A stretch of DNA of 64,000 nt, taken from Panorpa germanica (taxonomy: Eukaryota > Arthropoda > Insecta > Mecoptera > Panorpidae). The translations under genes and the position numbers were made by a program. Position 1 is the stretch's first letter. Each line of letters opens with the position of its first letter. The stretch is from contig OY783205.1 of NCBI GenBank assembly GCA_963678705.1, positions 6,014,001-6,078,000 of the forward strand. Direction: 5' to 3'. Shown piece by piece: positions 1-12,626 of this stretch. The notes beneath the pieces are model-generated. The model ran no database searches. It had not been told where the DNA came from and worked only from the letters and a program-made list of their open reading frames with translations.

Positions 1-2230
1 CTTTTACAGCACCCCCATTTTAGCGCTATAATTAAATAAGCCTGCGCTTCCTGTACACATTGATGCACAGTATTGAACAATGTCCACTACCCCACCCCTA
101 AACATCAATCATCACCTCTTCGCTCCATTCTCTGTATCGTTCTCGCACATTCAATTGTATTCCCCTGCACCTCTGCCACAATGCGCCCACTTGCAACACC
201 ACACTCCACCTGAGCATCATCCCTCATTACGGCACTTTCCTATCGCCCCCGTTTTCGCGCAACCATTAAATAATCTTGCGCTTCCACCCCCTGCGTACTA
301 ATATCTTAACAATTAGTTGTCAAAATTAATTCTATACTGGAAACAAACATACTAAATTTCATACTTTAAAGTACATTATTTCTTAATAATTATTCAATAA
401 GATAAATGCTTGATAAAATTAATTTTCACTCATTTCAATGTAAACCTACTAAATACATCAATTCATTTATGTTTTTAAAAAAGCCTAGCGGTTTGCTCCT
501 AATAATCTCATCCCTAGCCCTAATCCTTTCCGTTATTGCACTTTCGATTTAATCCCCATACATCGCCGCCCACACTTGCAGCACCAAAGCACATATTCTG
601 CAACACGGCTACGTCTCAGAGCCATTATAATCTGTGGCTACTACTTCTTACACCACCGTTACTTAGTACTGAACCCCAGCGCCACCCTCTCTTCCAATCT
701 GACACTACTAATTCGATATTACAGCAATTCATTTACATAATTAAAACTGCACTGTAATCTTACGTTCTAATTTTCGTATTTACATTTACGATATAATATT
801 AGTCTCCCCATTAATCCCCGCTCCTGAAATAAAATTGTCAAATTTTAGGCATAGCAATCTTATTTGCTCGTAACAATTCTCTCTTCCTTTATAACCTTTA
901 TCTACCTCTACTTTTATAAATGATCGAAATTTTAAAATTAAGCTCTTTGGCAAAGCCTTTATCTAAAAGCCTAAATATCAACGTTCTAGCTCTGTTGCGA
1001 CATTGCCCCCAAAAAATCACGCCGCTGCTGAATAAAATATGTGGTTTTCCAATTATTGGCAAATATACACACATCGCAAGTTAAAATTGTCTTTATTCTA
1101 AATTTTTAGATTTTACGACCTCAACTCCCGCCGCCACAGAAAATTTAGGGTTTCCTTTTTTTTTATAAGTTATGTCTACAGAGAGCTTACCTGCCAAATT
1201 TAAATATTCTAACTTTATTCTTACATTGCCCCAGAAATTCGCGTCGCTAATGAATTATAAATTTGGTGTTCTAATTATTGACGATAATGCACAATTAGTG
1301 AATCTATACATGTCCCAAGTTAACATTTCCTTTATTAAATATTATTAGATTATAGGATTTCAACTCCCACCGCCACTGGAAATTTGAAGTTTTCAATTTG
1401 TTTTCCTTAATTAGGATTACTGCACATCCACCACCCTGTGTACCAATCTCTAAACAATTAATTTGCCAAATATATTCGTTACTGTTAATGGCTCTGCACC
1501 GCCACCCACACTTCAAGAACAACGACTCATCTCTTGCAGAGCAGCTACTTTCTACCGCTACTACTTTAAGCGTCACTCCGACTTAGCGTACAAACCCTCA
1601 GCGCCTCCACTGCTCTCGCTGAAGCACTTTCAATTCAATACTACAGCCATTCATTTGCATAATTAATGCTGCACTGTAAACCTACATTCTATTTTTCCTA
1701 TTTATATTTACGATATATTAGACTCCCCATTTACCCTCGCTACTGAAGTAAAATTGTCAAATTTTAGTCATATAAATGTATTTTGTTCGTACCAAATATT
1801 CTCACTATCTATTATATATGACCGTTTATAGAGACTCTCTACATACTAATTTTCAAAATTGAGCCCTATTGCATAGCTATTCTTGCCATCACTTGCCCCA
1901 AATTCGCTCCGCTACTGAGGTTAATTTTTTTTTCGTAATTATAGCAAATATGCACATACATAGTTTTCAGGTCCTTTACTCTTCTTCCTCTCGCCCGATT
2001 TCGTAGCACTTTGCCTAAAAACTCACCAAGTATCAATCTAAATCTCCTACTACATAAAATTTGAATATCTAAAATTGATTATCTATTTAATATTCTACAT
2101 GCAAAATATCATTGTTGAACCCCTACATTGGTATTATACTCGGTTTATCACCCCCTGCTCTAATGGTACACATAAGAAAATGTAGTTTCTTTATATTTTC
2201 GTTATTAATATGTCAATCTATATCTGCATA
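1..2230 (-). repeat. Helitron-like non-coding repeat unit A, left part
   Basis: Non-coding, C-rich on the plus strand, with no credible gene; the short ORFs are low-complexity His/Pro/Leu strings. The sequence aligns by eye with the units at 5403-7995 and 7996-10623 (for example the 'cagtattgaacaatgtcc' segment near 70, 5813 and 8404). The unit is cut at the window edge and is about 0.9 kb longer than its relatives because internal paragraphs are repeated around 960-1900. It continues at 4459 beyond a pogo insertion. The Helitron assignment rests on the unit ends seen in the neighbouring copies. Confidence 0.6.
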
Positions 2231-4458
2231 CAGTAAAAGTTCCTTATTCACGGTTTCTTTATTCGCGTTTTCATTATTCGCGGGTAAAAAAATTGCAACC
2301 CAGTTTCTGTATTCGCGGCTAAAAATTTCACTATTCGCGGATGCAATCGGTACCTAAACAGAAACGGATTCGGTTTCGTTTAAAGTGTCGGCGTTCTTTG
2401 AGTACTGCCGGCACGCGCCGCATCGGCGTTTACAAAGGACGTAACCGAGTGCCTTACTGCGACTAAATAAAAGCCATTCTTGAATGCCACCGTCACTATT
2501 TTGCTTTGTCTTTTGATAAACGCCTCCTTTGGCACGATTGGTGTTGTATATGTAGTTTCAACTCGTCATTTGATGCAAATATTTTCAATGAGTAACACGC
2601 GACTTCTTCTTTGTAATTAATTTAAAATTTCGAGTGGAAAAAGAAAAAAATGGCTCCGAAGAGGAAGAAGGTAGTGTTGCCACTTAAAGTAAAAAAACAA
2701 ATGCTTGACCGTTTACGCCTTGGCGAGTCATTTGCATCCGTAGCACGCTTTTTCGATGTTAATGAATCAACTGTACGATCAATCAAGAAGTCCGAAGAAA
2801 AAATAAGGAATTCCATAGCCTCCACCTCACTATCAGCCAAAATTGTTCGTGATCCAGCAATTGAAAAAATGGAAGCTGCCTTGTCATTGTGGATTGAAGA
2901 CCGTAACCAGAAAAGAGTGCCATTAAATGGCCCTTTGATCCGCGACAAAGCAATGCGTCTTTACGCACATTTTAAAGAACCTGGTGAGGAACACACAGAG
3001 GGACGGTTTCAAGCTTCGGAGGGATGGTTCAATAAATTCAAGATGCGACAGTCATTGCATAACATTAAAATTGTTGGAGAAGCTGCATCCGCAGACACCG
3101 CCGCAGCAGAAAAATATCCAGATGAATTTTTAAAGTTAATTAATGATGGTGGATACAAACCTGAACAAGTCTTTAATGCAGATGAGACAGCCTTATTTTG
3201 GAAAAGAATGCCAAGCAAAACTTTCATTTCCAAAAGTGAGAAATCCGCCCCCGGCTTTAAGGCAGCAAAAGATAGGATAACACTGCTGCTCTGTTCTAAC
3301 GCATCTGGAGATTGTCTTATAAAGCCACTGATGCTTTACAGATCTTTAAATCCTCGTGCTTTAAAAAACCAAAACAAGGACCTCCTGCCAGTGTTTTGGC
3401 GTGCGAATAAAAAAGCGTGGGTTACAAGTGCAGTTTTCTGTGACTGGTTCTGTAATTGTTTTGTTCCTGAAGTTGAAAATTATTTGAAAAAAAGTAATTT
3501 GGACTTTAAGGCCGTTCTAGCTTTGGACAATGCTCCTGGTCACCCTCGTGAGCTTGAAACTATGCATCCAAATATAAAGGTGATATTTTTGCCCCCTAAC
3601 ACGACAGCTTTACTCCAACCCATGGACCAAGGAATAATCCAAGCCTTTAAGCTTTATTACATCAGACGAACATTTAAAATCATAATGGACACCATGGAAT
3701 CTAATCCCGATATGAATGTCATACAGTGCTGGAAATTTTTTGACATAGCAAAATGTATTGTTAACATAAAAGAATCGTTGGATGAACTGAAGCCAAGCAC
3801 ATTGAAATCATGCTGGAAAAAACTGTGGCCTACTTTAATTGCCGGAAATGATGATGAATCTGAGCAAATTCAATCTTTAACTGAAAATGTTGTTCACGTT
3901 GCAAATGGAATAGTACGAGATGGCTTCGAACAGATAGAACCAAGTGACATCCAAGAGTTGTTTGATTCGCAGGATGAGTTGACCGAAACCGACTTAGAGG
4001 AAATCTTAACTCCACATTCCACTGAAGAAGAGCCTTCAGCAACCACTGAAAAGGTGACTTTTAACTTAAAAAATCTGAGTGAAGGTTTACGTAGGGCAAA
4101 TGATCTTTGTGATTTCTTCGTGAATATTGATCCATCTATGGAAAGGAGCCTTATTTTTAAACGGCAAATTATTGATGCTACAGCTCAATATCTATCAGAA
4201 TTTAATGACCTCTTAAAAGCAGCAAAGCAAGAAAAAATTACTAAATTCTTTAAACCCTTGCCTAAATCTGACGAAAATGATGTATTTTAATTTAGAATTT
4301 AGCAATAAATTTATATTATTTTCATACATATTGGTTTCATTTTGGTACCTTGGAACGTATCCCCTATAATTCCATACTAATTACCATTCCATATTCGCGG
4401 TTTCTGTATTCGCGGCATATTTACGGACCGTATACCCCGCGAATAAGGAGCTTTTACT
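2231..4458 (+). mobile_element. pogo/Tigger-like DNA transposon, apparently complete
   Basis: The terminal inverted repeats match: the left end begins CAGTAAAAGTTCCTTATTC and the right end, reverse-complemented, reads AGTAAAAGCTCCTTATTCG. Subterminal 'attcgcgg' motifs are repeated at both ends. The element holds one long transposase ORF. The empty site can be read in the paralogous repeat units (about 7071-7115 and 9687-9720). Compared with these, about 29 bp of host sequence is missing at the insertion, so the usual TA duplication is seen only on the left. Confidence 0.85.
2650..4290 (+). CDS. pogo/Tigger transposase, 546 aa
   Basis: This is a cut-and-paste transposase of the pogo group in the Tc1/mariner superfamily, acting on the TIRs at 2231 and 4458. 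The basic N-terminus (MAPKRKK) is followed by a helix-turn-helix at about residues 15-50 and a CENP-B-type DNA-binding domain at about 75-145, which includes the GWFNKFKMR signature. A DDE_1 catalytic core follows. Its acidic residues sit in FNADETALFWK (about 175), LALDNAPGH (about 295) and QPMDQGIIQAFK (about 325), a DDD triad as is usual for pogo. The C-terminus is acidic. There are no stops or frameshifts and the length is normal for the family, so the element may be recently active. The ATG is preceded by an A-rich stretch ('gaaaaagaaaaaa'). Expression and activity are inference. Confidence 0.92.
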   Translation: MAPKRKKVVLPLKVKKQMLDRLRLGESFASVARFFDVNESTVRSIKKSEEKIRNSIASTSLSAKIVRDPAIEKMEAALSLWIEDRNQKRVPLNGPLIRDKAMRLYAHFKEPGEEHTEGRFQASEGWFNKFKMRQSLHNIKIVGEAASADTAAAEKYPDEFLKLINDGGYKPEQVFNADETALFWKRMPSKTFISKSEKSAPGFKAAKDRITLLLCSNASGDCLIKPLMLYRSLNPRALKNQNKDLLPVFWRANKKAWVTSAVFCDWFCNCFVPEVENYLKKSNLDFKAVLALDNAPGHPRELETMHPNIKVIFLPPNTTALLQPMDQGIIQAFKLYYIRRTFKIIMDTMESNPDMNVIQCWKFFDIAKCIVNIKESLDELKPSTLKSCWKKLWPTLIAGNDDESEQIQSLTENVVHVANGIVRDGFEQIEPSDIQELFDSQDELTETDLEEILTPHSTEEEPSATTEKVTFNLKNLSEGLRRANDLCDFFVNIDPSMERSLIFKRQIIDATAQYLSEFNDLLKAAKQEKITKFFKPLPKSDENDVF

Positions 4459-5263
4459 TTGGCATTAGTACCCCCCACATACTTCCGCTACTGAAGAAGT
4501 TTGTCAAATTTTAGCACAGGGATCTATTTTGTTTGTACCTAAGAACATATATTCTAAACTATAACCATTAATCTCTATATATTTCATATTTCTGGTTTTT
4601 GGCCCCCACCGCCCGCCGCCTCTAAAAAGTTGCAGTTTTCTATAGTATGTCTTTAATGACACTCTATATAGGTCCTACGTTCTAAATATCAACGTTCTAG
4701 CTCTGTTGCAACATTGCCCCCAAAAAATCACGCCGCTACTGAATTAAAATTTTGGTAATCCAATTATTGACAAACATGCGCAATTAGTGTCTCAATACAT
4801 ACCCTAAGTTTTAATACTACTTTTTCAATATTTCTGGCTTTTACTGTCTCAACTCCCGCCGCCACTGGAAATTTGGGGCTGTTTATTTTTTTTCATTAAT
4901 AACTGTCTACAGCGAGCATTTATATTAAATTTGAACGTCCTAACTCTATTCTAACATTGCCCCCGGAAATTCGCGCCGCTACTGAACTCAAATTTCAAAT
5001 GTCCAACTATTGGCAAATGTGCACAATTATGATCTCAATACACATACCAAATTTCAGTTTCCTATCTTTTCTAGTTCGTCAGATATTTGCAAAAGTATTT
5101 TTTCAAATTTTCCAGTTTTTCCAGAATATTTTTTTCCAGGGAAATTCAGGGAAAAATTCAGGGACTTAGAAAGTCTTAGAAATTCGTCCTTTACATAATA
5201 TCAAAATTTTAAAAAATTTGTAGGCGCCGTTTAGAAGATACCATATAGATTTTGTGACCGGAA

Positions 5264-5336
<73 letters not shown>

Positions 5337-5399
5337 TCTATGAGTTCTTATGAGTTTTCCATGTTAAATTGGAACATTACGAACATTATAATAGTAAGA
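4459..5399 (-). repeat. Helitron-like repeat unit A, right part with its 5' end
   Basis: This continues the unit interrupted by the pogo insertion. On the minus strand the unit begins TCTTACTATTATAATG (plus strand ends ...tagtaaga at 5399), which fits the TC start of a Helitron. A long (TA)n tract lies close to this end, as in the sister units. There is no coding potential. Confidence 0.6.
5275..5332. repeat. (TA)n microsatellite
   Basis: An almost pure TA repeat close to the 5' end of unit A. The tract is much shorter in the sister units (about 7910-7928 and 10510-10560), so this locus is length-variable. Confidence 0.9.
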
Positions 5400-5402
5400 T
5401 GA

Positions 5403-7995
5403 CTAGCGCTTCGCCCCGTCGCAAAGCGACGTGTATTTAATATTTGTGAATAAATAAAAGTTATTTGATAAATTGAAAATAATGCAAAATATTATTTTTA
5501 AGTAATTTTCGCTAAAATGTATTATTTTTTAAATTTATATTTCCTTATTTTGTTATAATTCCTTTATTTACAGTAATAAAGCACTGTATTGACCAGTCTC
5601 CAGTGCCCCCGCCCATAAGCCCCAATCGTCACCTCTTGGCTCCATGCCCTCCTACGTTTCCGAACTTTTAATTTGATTCCTCTAAACTTCCGTCATGGTG
5701 CGCCTCCTACTTTTAGCACTCTGCATCGCTTCTTCCCTGAGCATCGTCGGTCCTTAGAATACTTTCACAGCACCCCCGCTGCGTAAAATTATCATTAACC
5801 ATAATGAAGCACAGTATTGAACAATGTCCACTGCCCCGCCCCTAAACATCAATCACCTCTTGGCTCCATGCTCTGTATCGTTCTCGCATTTTTAATTGTA
5901 TTCATCTGCACCTTTGCCACAATGCGCCCACTTGCAACACTACAGCCCACCTGAGCATCATCGCTCATTAGGGCACTTTCCTATCCCCCCCGTTTAGCGC
6001 AATCATTAAATAATCCTGCGCTTCCACCCTCTGCGTACTAATCTCTTAACAATTAGTTTTCATAATTAATACTTTAGTGGCAACCTACACACTAACTTTC
6101 ATCCTTAGAAGTATATTATTTTTTTAAAATTATTCGATAAGATAAATGCTTGTTAAAATTAATTTTCACTCATTTCAATGTAAACCTACAATGAAAGCCA
6201 TCAATTAATTTATGATTTTAAGAAAGCCTAGCGGTTCGCTCCTAATGATCTCATCTCTAGCCCTTATCCTTTTCGTTATTGTACTTTCAATTTAATCCCC
6301 TGAACCGCCGCCCACATTTCCAGCACCAAAGCACATATTCTACAACACGATTACCTCCCAGAGCCATTATAATCTATCGCTACTTCTTCTAACACCACCG
6401 TTACTTGGTGTCCTGAACCCCGGCGCACTAATCAATCAAGCACTACCAATTCGATATTACAGTTATTCATTTACATAATTAAAACTGCACTGTAATCTTA
6501 CGTTCTAATTTTCGTATTTATATTTACGATATAATATTAGTCTCCCCATTAATCCCCGCTCGTGAAATAAAATTGTCAAATTTTAGGCATAGCAATCTAT
6601 TTTGCTCGTAACAATTCTCTCTACCTTTATAACCTTTATCTACCTCTACTTTTATAAATGATCGAAATTTCAAAATTGAGCTCTTTGGCAAAGCTTTTCC
6701 CGCCCTCGCTTCCCCAATTTCACGCCGCTACTAAGGTAAAATTTATTTTTCGGAAATATGCGCATGCGTAGTTTCTATTTTTTTAATTTAATATTTGGGG
6801 CTGTTAACTTTTTCCCCCCTATACCTCTCACTCATGTTCGATTTCACATCACAACAAACGCACTAAAAATCAATTCAATTCTACTATTAAATGTAATTTG
6901 ACTATCTAACTTATAGAGAATTATTGTGCTTCTATTTAATATTCTACATGCAAAATATCATCGTTGTACCTCTATTATGTTCTTATACTCGGTTTATCAC
7001 CCCCCACTCTAGTGTTACACTTAAGGAAATGTTGTTTTTTTTATATTTTCGTTACTAATATGTCAATCTATATCTGCATACTAAATTTTAGCTTTGAATT
7101 TATATTTTAGCATTAGTACCACCCACATACCTGCGCTACTAAACAAGTTTGTCAAATTTTAACACAGGGATCTATTTTATTTGTATCTAAGAACATATAT
7201 TCTAAACTATAGCCTTCCATCTCTATATATTTCATATTTCTGGTTTTTGGCCCCCAGCCCCCGCCGCCTCTGGAAAGTTGCAGTTTTCTATAGTTTGTCT
7301 TTAATGACACTCTATATAGGGCCCACGTTCCAAATATCAAAGTTCTAGCTCTGTTGCAACATTGCCCCTAAAAAGTCACGCCGCTACTGAATTAAAATTT
7401 TGGTAATCCAATTATTGGCAAACATGCGCAATTAGTGTTTTAATACATACCCTAAGTTGTAATACTACTTTTTCAATATTTCTGGCTTTTACTGTCTCAA
7501 CTCCCGCCGCTACTGGAAATTTAGGGCTGTTTATTTTTTTTCATTAATTACTTTCTACAGCGAGCCTACGTATTAAATTTGAACGTCCTAACTCTATTCT
7601 AACATTGCTCCCGGAAATTCGCGCCGCTACTGAACTCAAATTTTAAATTTCCAACTATTGGAAAATGTGCACAATTATGATCTCAATACACACACCTAAT
7701 TTCAGTTTTCTATCTTTTCTAGTTCGTCAGATATTTGCAAAAGTATTTTTTTTAATTTTCCAGTTTTTCCAGAATAATTTTTTCCAGGGAAATTCAGGGA
7801 AAAATTCAGGGACGTAGAAAGTCTTAGAAATTTGTCCTTTACATAATATCAAAATTTAAAAAACTTTGTAGGCGTTGTTTAGAAGATACCATATAGATTT
7901 TGTTACCGGATATATATATATATATATAAATATCTATGAGTTCTTATGAGTTTTCCATGTTAAATTGGAACATTACGAACATTATAATAGTAAGA
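5403..7995 (-). mobile_element. Non-autonomous Helitron-like unit B
   Basis: Read on the minus strand, the unit starts TCTTACTATTATAATG (7995 leftwards) and ends with a 15-nt hairpin CGTCGC-TTT-GCGACG (5417-5431), then about ten bases and CTAG (5403-5406). TC...hairpin...CTRR is the Helitron signature. The base before CTAG on the plus strand is A and the base after unit A's end is T, as expected for insertion into AT. There is no Rep/helicase ORF, so it is non-autonomous. The assignment is by termini only. Confidence 0.62.
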
Positions 7996-10623
7996 CTAGC
8001 GCTTCGCCCCGTCGCAAAGCGACGTGTATCTAATATTTGTGATTAAAAAAAGTTATTTGATAAATTGAAAATAATGCAAAATATTATTTTTAAGTAATTT
8101 TCGCAAAAACATATCATTTCTTAAATTTATATTTCCTTATTTTGTTATAATTCCTTTATTTACTCTTATAAAGCACTGAATTGACCAGTCTCCAGTGCCC
8201 CCGCCCATAAGCCCCAATCGTCATTTCTTGGCTCCATGCTTTCTTACGTTTCCGAACTTTTAATTTGATTCCTCTAAACTTTCGCCATGGAGCGCCTTCA
8301 ACTTTTAGCACTCTGCATCGCTTCTTCCTTGAGCATCGTCGGTCCTTAAAATACTTTTACAGCGCCCCCGCTGCGTAAAATTATCATTAACCATAATTAA
8401 GCACAGTATTGATCAATGTCCACTGCCCCGCTCCTAAGCACCAATCACCTCTTGGCTCCATGCTCTGTATCGTTCTTGCACTTTTAATTGTATTTATCTG
8501 CATCTTTGCCACAATGCGCCCACTTGCAACACTACAGGCTACCTGAGCATCATCGCTCATTAGGGTACTTTCCAATCCCCCCCCCCCCTTTACCGCAATC
8601 ATTAAATAATTCTGCGCTTCCACCCCCTGCGTACTAATCTCTTAACAATTAGTTTTCAAAATTAATACTTTACTGGCAACCTGCATACTAAATTTCATCC
8701 TTAGAAGTACATTATTTTTTAATAATTATTCGATAAGATAAATCTTTAATAAAATTTTCACTCATTTCAATGTAAACCTACTAATTACATCAATTCATTT
8801 ATGTTTTTAAAAAAGCCTAGCAGTTCGCTCCCAATAATCTCATCTCTAGGCCTTCTCCTTCCCGATATTGCACTTCCCCATACCCCGCCACCCACACTTT
8901 CAGCACCAAAGCACATATTCTGCAACACGGTTACTTCTCAGGGCCATTATAATCTATCGCCACTACTTCTAACACCACCGTTACTTAGTACTGAACCCCA
9001 GCGCCACACTCTCTTCCAATCAGGCACTATTAATTCGATATTATAGCAATTCATTTACATGAATAAAACTGTACTGTAATCTTACATTCTATATTTCGTA
9101 TTTATATTTACGTTATAATATTAATCTCCCCATTAATCCCCGCTCCTGAAATAAAATTGTCAAATTTTAGGCATAGCAATCTATTTTGCTCGTAGCAACT
9201 CTCTCTACCTTGATCTACCCCTACTTTTATAAATGATCGAAATTTCAAAATTGAGTTCTTTGGCAAAGCTTTTTCCCGCCCCCACTTCCTCAATTTCATG
9301 CCGCTACTAAGGTTAAATTTATTTTCGCAAATATGCACATGCATAATTTCTATTTTTTCACTTTTTCTATTTTTTGACATTTGGGGCTGTTAACTATTTC
9401 CCCCCTATACCTCTCATTCCTGTTCGATTTTACAGCACAACAAACGCACCAAAAATCAATTCAATTCTACTACTGAATGTAATTTGAATATCTGACTTAT
9501 GGAGAACTATTTAGCTTCTATTTAATATTCTACATGCAAAATATCATCGTTGTACCTCTATATTGTTCTTATACTCGGTTTATCACCCCCCAAACTCTCC
9601 CCCCACCACCACTCTAATGTTGCAGTTAAGAAAATGTAGTTTTTTTTATATCGTCGTAATAAATATGTCAATCTATATCTGCATACTAAATTTCAGCTTT
9701 GTATTTATATTTTAGCATTAGTACCCCCCACATACCACCGCTACTGAACAAGTTTGTCAAATTTTAGCACGGGGATCTATTTTATTTGTATCTAAGAATA
9801 TATATTCTAAACTATAGCCTTTCATCTCCATATATTTTAAATATCTGGTTTTTGGCCCCCAGCGCCCGCCGCCTCTGGAAAGTTGCAATTTTCTATAGTG
9901 TGTCTTTAATGACACTCTATATATGGCCCCCGTTCCAAATTTTAACGTTCTAGCTCTGTTGCGACATTGCCCTTAAAAAATCACGCCGCTACTGAATTAA
10001 AATTTTGGTAATCCAATTATTGGCAAACATGCACAATTAGTGTCTTAATACATACCCAAAGTTTTAATACTTCTTTTTCAATATTTCTGGCTTTTATTGT
10101 CTCAACTCCCGCCGCCACTGGAAATTTGGGGCTGTTTATTTTTTTTCATTAATAACTGTCTACAGCGAGCCTACATATTAAATTTGAACGTCCTAACTCT
10201 ATTCTAACATTGCCCCCAGAAATTCGCGCCGCTACTGAACTCAAATTTCAAATTTCCAAGTATCGGAAAATGTGCACAATTATGATCTCAATACACATAC
10301 CAAATTTCAGTTTTCTATCTTTTCTAGTTCGTCAGATATTAGCAAAATTATTTTTTCGAATTTTTCAGTTTTTCCAGTATAAGTTTTTCCACGGAAATTC
10401 AGGGGAAAATTCAGGGACGTAGAAAGTCTTAGAAATTCGTCCTTTACATCATACCAAAATTTGAAGAACTTTGTAGGCGCCGTTTAGAAGATACCATATA
10501 CGATTTTGTTACCGGATATATATATAAATAAATAAATATATAACGCTCTATATATATATATAAATATCTATGAGTTCTTATGAGTTTTCCATGTTAAATT
10601 GGAACATTACGAACATTATAATA
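7996..10623 (-). mobile_element. Non-autonomous Helitron-like unit C, fused head to tail to unit B
   Basis: Same structure as unit B: CTAG at 7996-7999, hairpin at 8010-8024, and the same internal paragraphs in the same order. The B/C junction is exact: unit B's 5' TC end (plus ...taaga, 7995) touches unit C's CTAG with no intervening base. The right end has diverged ('attataataggtag'), so the TC start is not intact there. Non-coding. Confidence 0.6.
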
Positions 10624-10719
10624 GGTAGATAGATGATGATAAACATTCAGTTGGAACATTATAATAGTAGATATTCTTAGCGTTGTTAAATTTAAGAAAT
10701 TTTTGTATTCTACATAAAA

Positions 10720-11296
10720 TGGGGTTGTGTCCTATGTCTTAATTTCCATAAAACTGTACTATATATTGATAAAGTTGGTTACTAGAACCTCAAATGTCCA
10801 ATTATTTTTTAATAACTCCTTATATTTCAGGAGATATTTATAATTAAAAAAGTAACATTCCAAATGCATGTGACATCACAAACATTGCCAACCTTACAGC
10901 TCATAAATCTCTGCTATATGTATTTATATATCAAATATTATTTACAGCTATTTCAAGGAACAATAACAATTCAATATTATATCTGCCTTAGCAGGGTTAA
11001 ATAAAATAAAAACTTATTATTCTTTGACTTGACTTGATTATTTGACTACCAACAGCTACAAAACATTACCACAGCACTGACCTACTCAACAAATAACTGA
11101 CGTTAAAATGCATTTCACGTCATGCAAATATGGCCGACCATTTCTAGCGCTAAAACTACAATTCAAACTTTTAATTGCTATATCTCCGTCAACATTTAAA
11201 TATTTAATAAAATAGATACGCCAATACACATTTATTAACGTCAATTTCAATCAACAATTGAAAAATCGACCACTAAAAAATGAGGACACAAGCGCA
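10720..11296 (+). mobile_element. MITE copy a (family with TIR TGGGCTTGTGTCC)
   Basis: Begins TGGGGTTGTGTCCTATG and ends GAGGACACAAGCGCA, so the ends form about 13-bp inverted repeats. The interior matches copies b-h ('gataaagttggttactagaacctc', 'ttgacttgacttgatt', 'atggccgaccatttctag'). No coding capacity. It abuts the decayed gypsy integrase that starts at 11297. Confidence 0.8.
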
Positions 11297-11697
11297 TTAC
11301 TGATATCGCTATGAAAAAGTCCGAATCAGAACTAATTAAATTAGATTTTGCACAGGTACGAACTATGTTTAGATACATTTTTGATAAAACAAATATATCA
11401 ATACATATTTATAATGGCACTATACTTAAGATTAATGATCCAGAATTAATTAATAACGTAATTTCTGAATTTCACATTAATCCTACAGCGGAGATCTAGG
11501 AGTCTCTAGAACGATAAGAAGACTAAAATTACATTTTAATTTCCCAGGTATGGTTAGGAATGTTTAAAAGTTTATTAAACACTGTGATTTATGTTAAAAA
11601 AATAAAGTATGTAAATTGAATAAATGTCCGTTAACAATCACATCAACATCAAGGCACAGATTCGAAAGACTAGCACGAGATTAGAGATATAGTATAT
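11297..11697 (+). pseudogene. Decayed gypsy-type integrase, zinc-binding (HHCC) half
   Basis: The 62-codon ORF at 11311-11499, and the reading frame resuming after it, give an integrase N-terminal region: a histidine stretch, then GVSRTIRRLKLHF, FPGM and a KHCDLC cysteine pair, with several stops and one frame change. This is the normal order of a Ty3/gypsy pre-integrase zinc domain. The catalytic half continues at 23664, on the far side of the errantivirus that was inserted here. It is related to the LTR element at 32550-38053 because its C-terminal part matches that element's ORF tail. Confidence 0.7.
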
Positions 11698-11991
11698 TGT
11701 TATAGCACACATTCCATACAACACAAAACTAACAATGTCTCTTCAGTATCTTTGCTGACCAAGCACTCTAGAGATAGTAAAATAGTATATAAGTAATGTA
11801 TTAGTCTTAATCTAATTAGTTCAAGTTTATGTATAATCTGCATCGTGCAGATAGTAATTAGCTGGCTCACCATTTGAGTTCATGTATAAACTGCATCGCG
11901 CAGTTAGTAATTGAATCAAATAAATATTATTTAAGTAAAACTAAAATAAATTGTTTTTTTTATTAAAGTCTAAATTACTCAAACTTTAATT
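11698..11991 (+). repeat. 5' LTR of the errantivirus
   Basis: Begins TGTTATAGCACACATTCC and ends ...ACTTTAATT, matching the 3' LTR. Internally it carries the near-repeats 'ctgcatcgtgcagatagtaatt' and 'ctgcatcgcgcagttagtaatt' and an aataaat signal towards the end. Confidence 0.95.
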
Positions 11992-12008
11992 GGCGCAGTC
12001 GGTAGGAT
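11991..12008 (+). promoter_or_regulatory. Primer-binding site (tRNA-Ser type)
   Basis: TGGCGCAGTCGGTAGGAT directly follows the 5' LTR. Several insect errantiviruses use a TGGCGCAGTCGG-type site assigned to tRNA-Ser; the tRNA identity here is from memory of that group. Confidence 0.75.
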
Positions 12009-12176
12009 ATTAAGGAATTACAATCGCTGTAAATTTTTCCATTTTTATGGTTAACTTAATATTTCGAAACCTACAAAAATAAAGTTAAAGAATAAAGTAA
12101 ACTTAATAAATAGTGGAGTGAAAAAGAAACAGAAATTGAAGTGCTCCGAGGCTCATCGACCCACTAGCAGCAGCAT

Positions 12177-12220
12177 ATGGACATGAAGATCTCGCAAGGC
12201 ATCGCGGTGATAATCGTAAT
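12177..12220 (+). CDS. Candidate env leader exon (signal peptide) upstream of gag
   Basis: A short ORF starts at the ATG at 12177 and runs 14 codons plus two bases to a strong donor, GTGAGT, at 12221. Its residues are mostly hydrophobic at the end. The matching acceptor is the 'ttgcag' ending at 20063, upstream of env. The phases agree (two bases here, one base there) and the combined reading frame stays open into env. Errantivirus env is known to be made from a spliced mRNA with a leader near the 5' end. The exon is inferred from signals and phase only. Confidence 0.55.
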
Positions 12221-12626
12221 GTGAGTACTCATTCATATTTCCTTTCTATATTCATATTTCCCAAAAACAAAAATTATTATTATTTTTACAATAATATTTC
12301 CTGTTTAAAAAGGAGTATAAATCGCTTATACAGGCCTAAAACAGGTATTAAATTTAAAAAAAGGAGTATAAATCGCTTATACAGGCCTACCAAATATTAA
12401 AAATAATATTAAAATAAATATTACACAACGTAATACATAATAATTAAATAATAATTTTCTAAAAAGGAATATAAATCGCTTATATAGGCCTAATGAAAAT
12501 TAAAAATATCAAAAGTAATATTAAAAATAATATTAAAATAAAATATTAATTACATAACGTAATAAAATAATCAAATATTAATTAAAATAATAATTTTAAA
12601 AAAATAAAATTACGCTATCAATTAAA

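Noticed and set aside
80-1666. Several 60-90-codon ORFs in the repeat units (His/Pro/Leu-rich)
   Set aside because: They follow the C-rich repeat paragraphs, change frame between sister units and show no domain pattern.
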